In this document: positions 56,556-64,000 of the stretch, in pieces | Numbering within the stretch: the first letter of the stretch is position 1 | Layout of the letters: each line of letters opens with the position of its first letter | From: Rubrivivax rivuli | Lineage (GTDB): Bacteria; Pseudomonadota; Gammaproteobacteria; Burkholderiales; Burkholderiaceae_C | Length of the DNA stretch: 64,000 nucleotides | Direction of reading: 5' to 3' | NCBI RefSeq assembly: GCF_004016505.1 | Contig: NZ_SACR01000001.1 | Span: forward strand, 62,001 to 126,000 | Made by a program: the position numbers and the translations under genes | The notes under the pieces: model-generated | Told to the model about the DNA's origin: nothing | Seen by the model: the letters and a program-made list of their open reading frames with translations, nothing else | Databases searched by the model: none

Positions 56556-58784
56556 ATGCGCACCACCCTCCACAGCCTGCAAGTGGCCGACCCGCTGGCC
56601 CGCTTCATCGACGACGAAGTCCTGCCCGGCACCGGCCTGGACCGCGAGGCCTTCTGGGCCGGCTTCAGCCAGATCGTGCAAGACCTGGCGCCGAAGAACG
56701 CGGCGCTGCTGGCCGAGCGCGACCGCCTGCAGACCGAGCTCGACGCCTGGCACACCAAGCACCCTGGCCCGATCAAGAACATGGCCAAGTACCGCGCCTT
56801 CCTCGAGAAGATCGGCTACCTGGTGCCGGTGCCCGAGAAGGTGAAGGCCACCACGAAGAACGTCGACGCCGAACTCGCGCTGCAGGCCGGACCGCAGCTG
56901 GTGGTGCCCATCACCAACGCGCGCTACGCGCTGAACGCCGCCAACGCACGCTGGGGCAGCCTCTACGACGCGCTCTACGGCACCGACGCGCTGCCCGAGA
57001 CCGACGGCGCCACCAAGGCCGGCCCGAACGGCGAGGCCTACAACCCGGTGCGCGGCGCCAAGGTCATCGAGTACGCGCGCCACGTGCTCGACCGCTGCGC
57101 GCCGCTGAAGAAGGGCTCGCACGTCCACAGCACCGGCTACGCGGTGGTGGACGGCGCGCTGCAGGTCACGCTGAAGGACGGCAGCACGCAGGGCCTGAAG
57201 TCGCCGGCGCAATTCGCAGGCCACCAGGGCGATGCCGCCGCGCCCAGCGCGGTGCTGCTGGTGCACCACGGCCTGCACCTGGAGATCCGCATCGACCGCA
57301 GCACCGCCATCGGCGCCAGCGACGCCGCCGGCGTGAGCGACCTCGTGCTGGAAGCCGCGCTGTCCACCATCCTCGACCTCGAAGACTCGGTGGCCGTGGT
57401 CGACGCCGACGACAAGGTGCTGGCCTACCGCAACTGGCTGGGCATCCTGAAAGGCACGCTGACCGAGCCGGTCAGCAAGGGCGGCAAGACCTTCACGCGC
57501 GGCCTCAACGCCGACCGCACGTACACCGGCCCCAAGGGCGAGCCGGTGGTGCTGCACGGCCGCAGCCTGCTCTTCCTGCGCAACGTGGGCCACCTGATGA
57601 CCAACCCCGCCATCCTGTGGGGCGAGCAGGCGCAGGAGATTCCGGAAGGCCTGATGGACGCGGTGATCACCACCGCCATCGCGCTGCACGACCTGAAGCG
57701 CAACGGCGAGAAATCGTCCGAGGGCGCTGCTGGCGCCCGGAACATCGTCAACAGCCGCAAGGGCAGCGTCTACATCGTCAAGCCCAAGATGCACGGCCCG
57801 GCCGAGGTGGCCTTCGCGGCCGAGCTCTTCGGCCGCGTGGAGAAGCTGCTGGGCCTGCCCGACAGCACCGTGAAGCTGGGCATCATGGACGAAGAGCGCC
57901 GCACCAGCGTGAACCTGAAGGCCTGCATCGCCGCCGCGGCCAGCCGCGTGGCCTTCATCAACACCGGCTTCCTCGACCGCACCGGCGACGAGATGCACAC
58001 CGCCATGCGCGCCGGCCCGATGCGCCGCAAGGGCGACATGAAGACCAGCGAGTGGATCGCCGCCTACGAGCGCAACAACGTGCTGGTGGGCCTGCAGTGC
58101 GGCCTGCGCGGCAAGGCGCAGATCGGCAAGGGCATGTGGGCCATGCCCGACATGATGGGCGCGATGCTGCAGCAGAAGATCGCGCACCCGCTGGCCGGCG
58201 CCAACACCGCCTGGGTGCCCAGCCCCACCGCCGCCACCCTGCACGCGCTGCACTACCACCAGGTGGACGTGGCCAAGGTGCAGAAGAGCCTGGAGAAGGT
58301 GGATGCCGATGCCGAACGCGAAGCGCTCCTCACCGGCCTGCTGACCATCCCCGTGGTGAAGAAGGCCAAGTGGACCGACGCCGAGAAGCAGCAGGAGCTC
58401 GACAACAACGCCCAGGGCATCCTCGGCTACGTGGTGCGCTGGGTCGACCAGGGTGTGGGCTGCAGCAAGGTGCCCGACATCCACAACGTGGGCCTGATGG
58501 AAGACCGCGCCACGCTGCGCATCAGCAGCCAGCACATGGCCAACTGGCTGCGCCATGGCGTCGTCACCAAGGCGGAAGTGAAGGCCACGCTCAAGCGCAT
58601 GGCCAAGGTGGTGGACAAGCAGAACGCAGGCGACAAGGCCTACCGGCCCATGGCCGGCCGCTTCAAGGAGAGCGCCGCCTTCCAGGCCGCCAGCGACCTG
58701 GTGTTCAAGGGCGAGGCCCAGCCCAGCGGCTACACCGAGCCGCTGTTGCACGCCTGGCGCCTGAAGGTGAAGGCCGGTGCCTGA
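56556..58784 (+). CDS. glcB: Malate synthase G
   Basis: A 742-residue enzyme that condenses glyoxylate and acetyl-CoA to malate, feeding glyoxylate-derived carbon into the TCA cycle. The length fits isoform G (~720). Characteristic segments are visible: [20 protein letters not shown], the TIM-barrel region with [32 protein letters not shown] and [15 protein letters not shown], and the C-terminal catalytic Asp region in [16 protein letters not shown]. Start ATG 56556 gives [17 protein letters not shown]. It is downstream of the HAD gene and upstream of a Nudix gene by 28 bases. No glyoxylate carboligase or glycolate oxidase gene is in the window. Confidence 0.96.
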   Translation: MRTTLHSLQVADPLARFIDDEVLPGTGLDREAFWAGFSQIVQDLAPKNAALLAERDRLQTELDAWHTKHPGPIKNMAKYRAFLEKIGYLVPVPEKVKATTKNVDAELALQAGPQLVVPITNARYALNAANARWGSLYDALYGTDALPETDGATKAGPNGEAYNPVRGAKVIEYARHVLDRCAPLKKGSHVHSTGYAVVDGALQVTLKDGSTQGLKSPAQFAGHQGDAAAPSAVLLVHHGLHLEIRIDRSTAIGASDAAGVSDLVLEAALSTILDLEDSVAVVDADDKVLAYRNWLGILKGTLTEPVSKGGKTFTRGLNADRTYTGPKGEPVVLHGRSLLFLRNVGHLMTNPAILWGEQAQEIPEGLMDAVITTAIALHDLKRNGEKSSEGAAGARNIVNSRKGSVYIVKPKMHGPAEVAFAAELFGRVEKLLGLPDSTVKLGIMDEERRTSVNLKACIAAAASRVAFINTGFLDRTGDEMHTAMRAGPMRRKGDMKTSEWIAAYERNNVLVGLQCGLRGKAQIGKGMWAMPDMMGAMLQQKIAHPLAGANTAWVPSPTAATLHALHYHQVDVAKVQKSLEKVDADAEREALLTGLLTIPVVKKAKWTDAEKQQELDNNAQGILGYVVRWVDQGVGCSKVPDIHNVGLMEDRATLRISSQHMANWLRHGVVTKAEVKATLKRMAKVVDKQNAGDKAYRPMAGRFKESAAFQAASDLVFKGEAQPSGYTEPLLHAWRLKVKAGA

Positions 58785-58812
58785 TGGACCAGCCGGCACC
58801 AGGGGCGCAGCC

Positions 58813-59337
58813 ATGAGCGAAGAGCGCTGGCGCCCCAGCGTCACCGTGGCCGCCGTCATCTGCGACGGCGGCGCACCCGCGCGCTACCTGCTGGTGGAGG
58901 AGCAAACGCCCGAGGGCCTGAAGCTCAACAACCCGGCAGGCCACCTGGAGCCGGGTGAATCGCCCGAACAAGGCGTGGTGCGCGAGGCCCTGGAAGAAAC
59001 GGCCCGTGTCTTCAGCCCCACGGCACTGCTGGGCGTGTACCTCGCGCGCTTCCAGCGGCCGGGCCACGAAGGCGCAGCCGAAGAAGACATCACCTATGTG
59101 CGTTTCGCCTACAGCGGCACGGTGGGCGATGAACTGCCCGGCCGCACACTGGACAGCGGCATCGTGCGCACGCTGTGGATGACGCTGGCCGAGGTGCGCG
59201 AGAGCGCTGCGCGCCACCGCAGCCCGCTGGTGCTGCAGTGCGTGGCCGACCACGCGGCCGGCCGCGGCTACACGGTGCGTGTGGTGAGCACGCACCCCAG
59301 CGTGAGACAGCCGCGCGCCGGAGGCGCCAGCCTGTGA
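58813..59337 (+). CDS. Nudix hydrolase (NudJ-like)
   Basis: A 174-residue Mg-dependent pyrophosphohydrolase. The Nudix box is intact: GHLEPGESPEQGVVREALEE followed by TA, near residues 49-70, with the REALEE metal ligands. The first strand RPSVTVAAVICDGG and the phrase LKLNNPAGHLEPGES resemble E. coli NudJ, which acts on thiamine pyrophosphate and nucleotides; this specificity is a guess. ATG 58813 was chosen because the first beta strand starts just after; an upstream in-frame start would extend it into the glcB stop. Its stop directly abuts the stop of the convergent PEP-CTERM gene (TGATCA), with no intergenic base. Confidence 0.92.
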   Translation: MSEERWRPSVTVAAVICDGGAPARYLLVEEQTPEGLKLNNPAGHLEPGESPEQGVVREALEETARVFSPTALLGVYLARFQRPGHEGAAEEDITYVRFAYSGTVGDELPGRTLDSGIVRTLWMTLAEVRESAARHRSPLVLQCVADHAAGRGYTVRVVSTHPSVRQPRAGGASL

Positions 59338-59910
59338 TCAGCCGCGGCGCTGTCGGCGCGCGATGAAGCCCACCGCCGCCAGGCCGGCCAGCATCAGCGC
59401 ATAGGTGCCGGGCTCCGGCACCGCGCTCACGCTGAAGCTGATGCGGTCGCCGGCCTGCAGGCCGGTGAGCGTCCAGTTGGCGGCGCCGGCCGTGGTGCCC
59501 AGCGCGTTGCCGATCTCCACGTCCAGAAACTCCAGCGAGCTGAAGCTCAGCGTGGCGCTGCCCCCGCTGGCGCTGACCAGGGTGCTGCCCTCGAACTGGC
59601 GCGTCACCGTGCCCACGGTGGCGAAGACGCCGCGGTCCAGCGTGAACTGGTAGCCGCCGATCCCGGTGCCGCTGAAGTTGCGCAGCACGGCGTTGAAGTT
59701 GATGGGTTGCAGCAGGTCTTCGGCGCTGACGCGGAACTCCATCTGCACCGGCAGCGTGTTCGCGAAGTCGATGTCGAAGGACAGCAGGCTCACGCCGCTG
59801 TAGTCGGTGACCGTGGTGCCACCCTGGGTGATGGCGCCTTCGAAGGTCAGGGCCTGGGCGGGCAGCGCGAAAGCGGCAGCCAGGGCGGCGGCAAGCAGAA
59901 GCTTTTTCAT
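59338..59910 (-). CDS. PEP-CTERM sorting-domain exported protein
   Basis: A 190-residue secreted protein. The signal peptide is MKKLLLAAALAAAFALPAQA. The mature portion is Ser/Thr/Gly-rich beta-type with no Cys (e.g. GTTVTDYSGVSLLSFDIDFA, GGSATLSFSSLEFLDVEIG). The tail is a textbook PEP-CTERM signal: VPEPGTYALMLAGLAAVGFI followed by ARRQRRG. Exosortase EpsH/XrtA would process this, and no exosortase is in the window. It follows phoX by 41 bases on the same strand, so they are probably cotranscribed. ATG 59910 starts the signal peptide, with AGGACA upstream. The role of the domain is unknown. Confidence 0.93.
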   Translation of the reverse strand: MKKLLLAAALAAAFALPAQALTFEGAITQGGTTVTDYSGVSLLSFDIDFANTLPVQMEFRVSAEDLLQPINFNAVLRNFSGTGIGGYQFTLDRGVFATVGTVTRQFEGSTLVSASGGSATLSFSSLEFLDVEIGNALGTTAGAANWTLTGLQAGDRISFSVSAVPEPGTYALMLAGLAAVGFIARRQRRG

Positions 59911-59951
59911 GGGGATGTCCTGAAGGGTGGAAGTGATGGGCGCGGCAACGT

Positions 59952-61517
59952 TCACAGGTGACCGTTCTCGAAAGGGCCGGTGATGGCCAGCGTGACGCCG
60001 CAGTACAGGTTCACGAAGAGCACGCGGCCGTCGGGGCTGAACACGCTGCCGGCCCACTCGGTGTTGCGCTGGTTGCCGCTGGTGGCGTTGGGCTTGCCGG
60101 CCCCGGCCAGCTGCGCGGCGGTGAAGTTGTAGTTGTGCTTGGCGAAGATGTAGCTGTTGCCCGTGGGCGAGAGCACCTTGAGGTGCTGCGATTCGATGGT
60201 GGCGCTGGTGGGGCTGCTGTTGCCGCCGTCTTCGTTGAACAGCAGGCCGCCGCGCGGGCTGATGCAGATGTTGTCAGGCGAGTTGCCCACCACGCGGTCG
60301 CGGCTGACGAAGATGGCCTTGAGCACCAGCGTGCCGAGGTCCAGCGCCCAGATCACGCCGGCGCGCGCCACGGGCGTGGTGCCGGTGGCCTTGTCGGTGA
60401 AGAAGACCACGTTGTTGGCGACCCAGCAGCCTTCGTTGGCGCCGAAGATGGCCGCGCCGTTGGCGTAGGCCTGCAGGTAGGGGCCGCTGGCCGAGACGTT
60501 GCCCACCACGCTGGCGAGCGTGGCGCCGTCGGCGTCGGGGTTGGCGATGTCGACCCACTCGCAGTCGAAGGTCTGGCACAGCGCGGGGAAGCGCAGGTCG
60601 GCGTTCATCACGCCGCGCACCTTCAGGCCCTGCAGCCGGCCACCTGCATGCAGCGAGTTCAGGCCGCCACTCAGGTTATTGGGCAGGAAGCGGTACAGCG
60701 TGTTCGCGCTGCCCTGGTCTTCGGTGAGGTACCAATAGCCCGTGGCCGGGTCGATGGCGCTGGCCTCGTGCGCGAAGCGGCCCATGTCGACGATGGGCGC
60801 GGTGCTGGCGGCGTTCAGGCTGGTGTCGGCCGGGATCTCGAAGATGTAGCCGTGCTTCTTGCCGGTGCTGCTGACGTTGTTGCTGCGGATCTCTTCGTTG
60901 CTGAGCCAGCTGCCCCAGGTGGTGGCGCCGCCGGCGCAGGGGCGGTTGAGGCCGCCGAAGGTGGCGTAGCTGGCGACCCAGTTGCCGTCGCGCCAGACCA
61001 GGTTGGTGTTGCCGCCGATCTGGTAGCCGGTGCCGGTGAGGCCGGTGTCGTACTTGGCCACCGTGTCGCGGCCGGCGCCGATGATGTTGTTGGCGTTGGT
61101 GCTGGTGCTCTGCTCGTGGTTGCGCACGAGCACGATCTCGGTGCTGCGGCCGATGCGGCGCGTGCGCACCACGCCCATGCCGTCGTGCGCAGCGGGGGTG
61201 ACGAGGCCGTCGCTCATCACGTCGCCGCGCCAGCCGTAGCTCTTGTACGTGAAGCCGGCGGGCAGCTCGATCAGCGGCAGGCCGGTGCTGAGGTCGTTGA
61301 CGGGCGCGGTCGGGCCGTAGGGGCTGTCGACCAGCAGCGAGGCATCGGCCGGCGTGCATTGCGCACCGGGCACGCTGCGCGTGGCGCGCAGCGTGCTGCT
61401 GGCTTCGGCCGAGCGTGCGGCCAGCGCGGCGATGGGCGCGCCGAAGGCGGCGGCCACGGCGGCGCCGATGCCCAGCAGCAGGCCGCGGCGGAACGGGTTG
61501 TGGACGGGGTCGGACAT
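59952..61517 (-). CDS. PhoX-family alkaline phosphatase (DUF839)
   Basis: A 521-residue protein with a Tat-type signal (NPFRRGLLLGIGAAVAAAFG) consistent with periplasmic export. The body matches the PhoX/DUF839 beta-propeller family. Recognisable segments are GFTYKSYGWRGDVMSDG, then VLVRNHEQSTSTNANN, then FAHEASAIDPATGYWYLTED near residue 240 and NICISPRGGLLFNEDGG near 420. PhoX uses Ca and Fe ions bound by acidic residues such as the Glu in NHEQ and HEASAID. It would release phosphate from organic esters. The two short Cys motifs (AQCTPAD, LCQTFDCEW) may be structural. Start ATG 61517. Cotranscription with the PEP-CTERM gene is likely. Confidence 0.9.
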   Translation of the reverse strand: MSDPVHNPFRRGLLLGIGAAVAAAFGAPIAALAARSAEASSTLRATRSVPGAQCTPADASLLVDSPYGPTAPVNDLSTGLPLIELPAGFTYKSYGWRGDVMSDGLVTPAAHDGMGVVRTRRIGRSTEIVLVRNHEQSTSTNANNIIGAGRDTVAKYDTGLTGTGYQIGGNTNLVWRDGNWVASYATFGGLNRPCAGGATTWGSWLSNEEIRSNNVSSTGKKHGYIFEIPADTSLNAASTAPIVDMGRFAHEASAIDPATGYWYLTEDQGSANTLYRFLPNNLSGGLNSLHAGGRLQGLKVRGVMNADLRFPALCQTFDCEWVDIANPDADGATLASVVGNVSASGPYLQAYANGAAIFGANEGCWVANNVVFFTDKATGTTPVARAGVIWALDLGTLVLKAIFVSRDRVVGNSPDNICISPRGGLLFNEDGGNSSPTSATIESQHLKVLSPTGNSYIFAKHNYNFTAAQLAGAGKPNATSGNQRNTEWAGSVFSPDGRVLFVNLYCGVTLAITGPFENGHL

Positions 61518-61696
61518 GGCAGGCTCCTGGCGGTGGTGGAGGCGCTGGGTGCCGGCACGGCCGGTTCAACGCTGGCGCCGACGGTAGGCAGCCTCGATGA
61601 ACGCGGCGTGACACCCCGCACGCACCGCCGCGCTTCGGGGGGAGGCGCCCGGGCTGTCGCCGGCCTGTCATCAGCGTCCCGGCGGAGAATGGCGGC

Positions 61697-62113
61697 ATGC
61701 GCATCGCCCCCTTCCACCTCGCCTTCCCCGTCGCCGACCTCGACAGCACACGCGCCTTCTATGGCGGGGTGCTGGGCTGCCCCGAAGGCCGCAGCAGTGC
61801 CGAGTGGATCGACTACGACCTCTTCGGCCACCAGATCGTGGCCCACCTCGCGCCGCAGCAAACGCGCGCGCACCACAACGAAGTCGACGGTCACGACGTG
61901 CCCGTGCCGCACTTCGGCGTCGTGCTCGAATGGGACCAGTTCCACGCCTTCGCCGAGCGCCTGCGTGCGCAGGGCGTGAAGTTCGTGATCGAGCCCTACA
62001 TCCGCTTCGCCGGCCAGGTGGGCGAGCAGGCCACGATGTTCTTCAAGGACCCTTCCGGCAACGCGCTGGAGTTCAAGGCCTTCAAGGACATCGGCCAGCT
62101 CTTCGCCAAATGA
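61697..62113 (+). CDS. VOC-family (glyoxalase/bleomycin-resistance fold) protein
   Basis: A 138-residue cytosolic protein of two beta-alpha-beta-beta-beta modules. It starts with [20 protein letters not shown]. The metal-binding pattern is suggested by His in FHLAF, then His in [10 protein letters not shown], and Glu in [11 protein letters not shown] near the C-terminus. Members are glyoxalases, dioxygenases or resistance proteins; the substrate is unknown. The 179-base gap to the divergent phoX shows no recognised element. The histidine phosphatase follows after 13 bases, suggesting cotranscription. Confidence 0.88.
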   Translation: MRIAPFHLAFPVADLDSTRAFYGGVLGCPEGRSSAEWIDYDLFGHQIVAHLAPQQTRAHHNEVDGHDVPVPHFGVVLEWDQFHAFAERLRAQGVKFVIEPYIRFAGQVGEQATMFFKDPSGNALEFKAFKDIGQLFAK

Positions 62114-62126
62114 GCGCGGCGGCCGC

Positions 62127-62750
62127 GTGACCGAGCTGCTCTTCATCCGCCACGGCCAGACCGACTGGAACCGCCAGCAGCGCTTCCAGGGCCAGATCGA
62201 CGTGCCGCTGAACGGCCACGGCGAGCTGCAGGCCGCGCGCCTGGCGCAGCGGCTGGCGGCGGAACGCCACGACGCGCTCTACAGCAGCGACCTGCTGCGC
62301 GCGCGCCAGACCGCCGCGCCGCTGGCCGCGGCCTGGCAGATGACACCGGGCCTGGTGCCGGGCCTGCGCGAACAGGGCTTCGGCATCCTGGAAGGCCTGG
62401 ACGCGCCCACCATCCAGGCGCGCCACCCCGACCTGTGGCGCCTGTGGCTGCAGCAGGACGCCGATTTCGCACCGCCGGGCGGCGAGAGCCAGCGCCAGTT
62501 CCACACCCGTGTGATCACGGCCGTGCGCGAGCTGGCCGAAAGCACTGCGGCACGGCGCCTGGTGGTGGTCACACACGGCGGCGTGCTCGACATGCTGTGG
62601 CGCACCGTGCACGGCCTGCCGCTGACGGGGCTGCGCGCCTGCGCCATCCCCAACACCGGCCTCAACCGCCTGCGCTGGGCGGGCGGTGCGCTGCAGATCG
62701 AGGCCTGGGGCGACGCCGCGCACCTGGCCGGCCTGGCCGAGGCCGACTGA
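62127..62750 (+). CDS. Histidine phosphatase (phosphoglycerate mutase-like), canonical
   Basis: A 207-residue phosphatase of the branch-1 histidine phosphatase group. It starts with GTG: TELLFIRHGQTDWNRQQRFQ holds the phospho-acceptor His and the usual RHGxTxxN motif. The second catalytic His is in LVVVTHGGVLDML near residue 150, and catalytic Glu in LREQGFGILEGLD. Unlike the window's other member at 5.9 kb, all motifs are canonical. The length and pattern fit the GpmB/CobC-like phosphatases. Follows the VOC gene by 13 bases; the CAP gene converges 14 bases after its stop. Confidence 0.92.
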   Translation: MTELLFIRHGQTDWNRQQRFQGQIDVPLNGHGELQAARLAQRLAAERHDALYSSDLLRARQTAAPLAAAWQMTPGLVPGLREQGFGILEGLDAPTIQARHPDLWRLWLQQDADFAPPGGESQRQFHTRVITAVRELAESTAARRLVVVTHGGVLDMLWRTVHGLPLTGLRACAIPNTGLNRLRWAGGALQIEAWGDAAHLAGLAEAD

Positions 62751-62764
62751 AGGCGGCCGACGCC

Positions 62765-63262
62765 TCAGCTCAAGGGCCGCGCCAGCACCATCACCCAATA
62801 GGCGCCGTGCTTGCTGCCCGGCACGAGCCGGCCCACCACCGCGCCATGGCGGTAGTTGGCCTGCATCAGCGTGCGGCAGTGCGCCGGGCTCTTGAGCCAC
62901 TGCTGCAGCGTCAACGCGGCACTGGTGTGGCCGGCCGCCACGTTTTCACCCACACCGCCCCAGACATAGCCGTGGCGGCGCAGGCGGCCGCCGACGGTGC
63001 TGCCGTCGCTGCCGTCGTGCGTGAGCGTGGCCTGCTGCGCCACGTCGAGCAGGTGGTCGGTGGCCGCAGCCTCGGGGGCCGCGTGCCACTGCAGCGGGGG
63101 CGCGGGCGGCTGCGGTTCACCCCCGCACACAGCGCCAGCGGCGCGCTGCGCGTTCACCAGCGCCAGCAGTTCCGCCGGCGAGGCGAGCGCCTGCGCAGAC
63201 GCTGGCGCGCTGCCAACGGCAGCCGCCAGCCAGACGCAAGCGAGCGGGAGCACATGTTTCAT
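62765..63262 (-). CDS. CAP-domain (SCP/PR-1) exported protein
   Basis: A 165-residue secreted protein. The signal peptide is residues 1 to about 23 (VLPLACVWLAAAVGSAPASA). The CAP domain follows: LLALVNAQRAAGAVCGG, then THDGSDGSTVGGRLRRHGYV, GGVGENVAAGHTSA, and LKSPAHCRTLMQANYRHGA, the standard CAP order with the His/Glu pocket residues. CAP proteins bind sterols or peptidoglycan-like ligands or have protease-like activity; the role here is unknown. There are two Cys, likely disulfide-linked. Start ATG 63262; an upstream in-frame start would add 17 residues before the signal peptide and is less likely. Confidence 0.9.
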   Translation of the reverse strand: MKHVLPLACVWLAAAVGSAPASAQALASPAELLALVNAQRAAGAVCGGEPQPPAPPLQWHAAPEAAATDHLLDVAQQATLTHDGSDGSTVGGRLRRHGYVWGGVGENVAAGHTSAALTLQQWLKSPAHCRTLMQANYRHGAVVGRLVPGSKHGAYWVMVLARPLS

Positions 63263-63336
63263 GATGTATCTCACGGAGCATACCGGCCGCTCCGGAAGAC
63301 CGGCACCACCCATTCACGGCCCCGGGGCCGGCGGGC

Positions 63337-64000
63337 TCACTGCCAGCGCAGCGCCGAAAGGTCGTTGGCGAGGATGGGCGCGTCTTTCCACAGCCCCTGC
63401 AGCCGGGCGTGGGCCACCGTCAGCCAGGTGGGCTGGTAGAGGTAGGCGGCCACCGCGTCGCGCGCCACCAGGCGCTGCGCCTCGGCCAGCAGCTTGTGGC
63501 GCTCGGCCGGCTGCGCCGTGGCCTGGATGCGGGCCCACAGCGCCTTGAACTCGGCCGATTCGTAGCCCCAGTAGTAGTTGGGCCGCGCGAAATTGCCGAA
63601 GTCCAGCGGTTCGACGTGGCTGATGACGGTGAGGTCGTAGGCTTTCTGGCCGTAGACGCCGCTGAGCCACTGCGCCCACTCGATGTTCTCGATCTTCGCC
63701 GTGATGCCCACCTGCGCCAGCATCGCCGCGATCACCTCGCCGCCCTGGCGCGCGTAGGGCACGGGCGGCAGCTTCATCGTCAGCTGCAAGGGCGTGGCCA
63801 CGCCGGCCTCCTTGAGCAGCGCACGCGCCTGCGCCGGGTTGTAGGCGTTGATCGCCGTGGTGTCGACATAACCCGGCGCCCCGGGCACGTAGTAGCTGCC
63901 GATGGGCACGCCGTAGCCCTCGGCGCTGCCTTCGATGACGGCGGCGCGGTCGATGGCCATCGCGATGGCGCGGCGCACGCGCACGTCGTCCAGCGGCTTG
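63337..64000 (-). CDS. Family 5 extracellular solute-binding protein (5' part outside window)
   Basis: The C-terminal part (about 220 residues) of a periplasmic ABC-transporter binding protein of the oligopeptide/dipeptide/nickel family 5. The reading frame continues past the window's right edge (KPLDDVRVRRAIAMAIDR), so there is no start here and the visible first Met is internal. Typical features are RRAIAMAIDRAAVIEGSAEG, the NAYNPAQARALLKEAGV segment, and the closing domain with LLAEAQRLVARDAVAAYLYQ. The ligand is likely a peptide or similar. The signal peptide and N-terminal domain are missing. Separated by 74 bases from the CAP gene. Confidence 0.92.
   Translation of the reverse strand, partial: KPLDDVRVRRAIAMAIDRAAVIEGSAEGYGVPIGSYYVPGAPGYVDTTAINAYNPAQARALLKEAGVATPLQLTMKLPPVPYARQGGEVIAAMLAQVGITAKIENIEWAQWLSGVYGQKAYDLTVISHVEPLDFGNFARPNYYWGYESAEFKALWARIQATAQPAERHKLLAEAQRLVARDAVAAYLYQPTWLTVAHARLQGLWKDAPILANDLSALRWQ

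Noticed and set aside
55731-58859. Minus-strand open frame of about 1040 codons opposite malate synthase G and the dehalogenase
   Set aside because: Low-complexity His/Gln/Gly-rich translation complementary to strong genes; no domain.
1-64000. tRNA, rRNA or insertion-sequence genes
   Set aside because: No cloverleaf with a CCA-type end, no rRNA-like stretch, and no transposase or terminal-repeat pair was found by eye on either strand.

Overview
The window is a very GC-rich (roughly 70%) stretch of a bacterial chromosome. Several things point to Burkholderiales, probably the Rubrivivax/Leptothrix/Ideonella neighbourhood: the strong G/C third-position bias, a glnE-rhombosortase pair, an lptA-lptB-rpoN block, a PEP-CTERM protein, and intergenic GC-rich repeats of the kind common in that order. 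This placement is inference from gene content; there is no rRNA in the window. I saw no tRNA, rRNA, CRISPR array, insertion sequence or prophage gene.

Layout. 1-9.6 kb: a truncated aldo/keto reductase, then two parts of what looks like one membrane-stress/polyamine-type gene set. These are an FAD oxidoreductase plus membrane SpeE-like aminopropyltransferase (0.5-3.7 kb) and DUF350 + DUF4178 + SPFH/SHOCT (6.7-9.6 kb). They are separated by a chemoreceptor, a TonB-like protein and a histidine phosphatase on the other strand. 9.7-19.1 kb: a DUF3857/transglutaminase/TPR protein, a UbiH-family monooxygenase, a nitrilase-family amidase, glnE, rhombosortase and an EamA transporter. 19.1-32.4 kb: a two-partner secretion locus. 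Its 3855-residue exoprotein carries a filamentous-haemagglutinin secretion domain, long beta-helix repeats, YDG/MBG repeats, a low-complexity linker and a complete caspase-like (C14) protease domain at the C-terminus; the TpsB transporter lies just upstream.

32.5-42.1 kb: a CarH/LitR-type B12 photoreceptor gene coupled to a ferritin-like di-iron protein, facing a tightly overlapping eight-gene operon. The operon encodes an FAD oxidoreductase, DUF1365, a cyclopropane-synthase-like methyltransferase, a chalcone-isomerase-fold protein, an MFS/GPH carrier, a DUF3833 lipoprotein, an SDR and a SnoaL-like protein. It resembles the singlet-oxygen-induced fatty-acid modification operons that make furan or branched fatty acids. 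The 571-base divergent region holds a candidate ECF-sigma promoter and a direct repeat.

42.1-54.3 kb: mostly housekeeping genes: a TonB-like protein, corA, an unknown membrane-anchored protein, an RlmL-like methyltransferase, rpoN, lptB, lptA, dsbA, a SPOR protein, argS and a kinase/cyclic-nucleotide-binding fusion. 54.4-64 kb: a PsiF-repeat protein with a clear terminator, a LysR regulator divergent from a haloacid dehalogenase and malate synthase G, a Nudix hydrolase, a phoX-PEP-CTERM pair, a VOC protein, a second histidine phosphatase, a CAP-domain protein and a truncated ABC solute-binding protein. A 53-base interspersed repeat occurs twice with 50/53 identity (6.6 and 42.1 kb), with a diverged relative between lptB and rpoN.

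Most promising for follow-up: the secreted exoprotein with a C-terminal metacaspase-like domain preceded by an arginine-rich segment, the B12-light-regulated lipid operon, and the split SpeE/FAD + DUF350/DUF4178/SPFH set.
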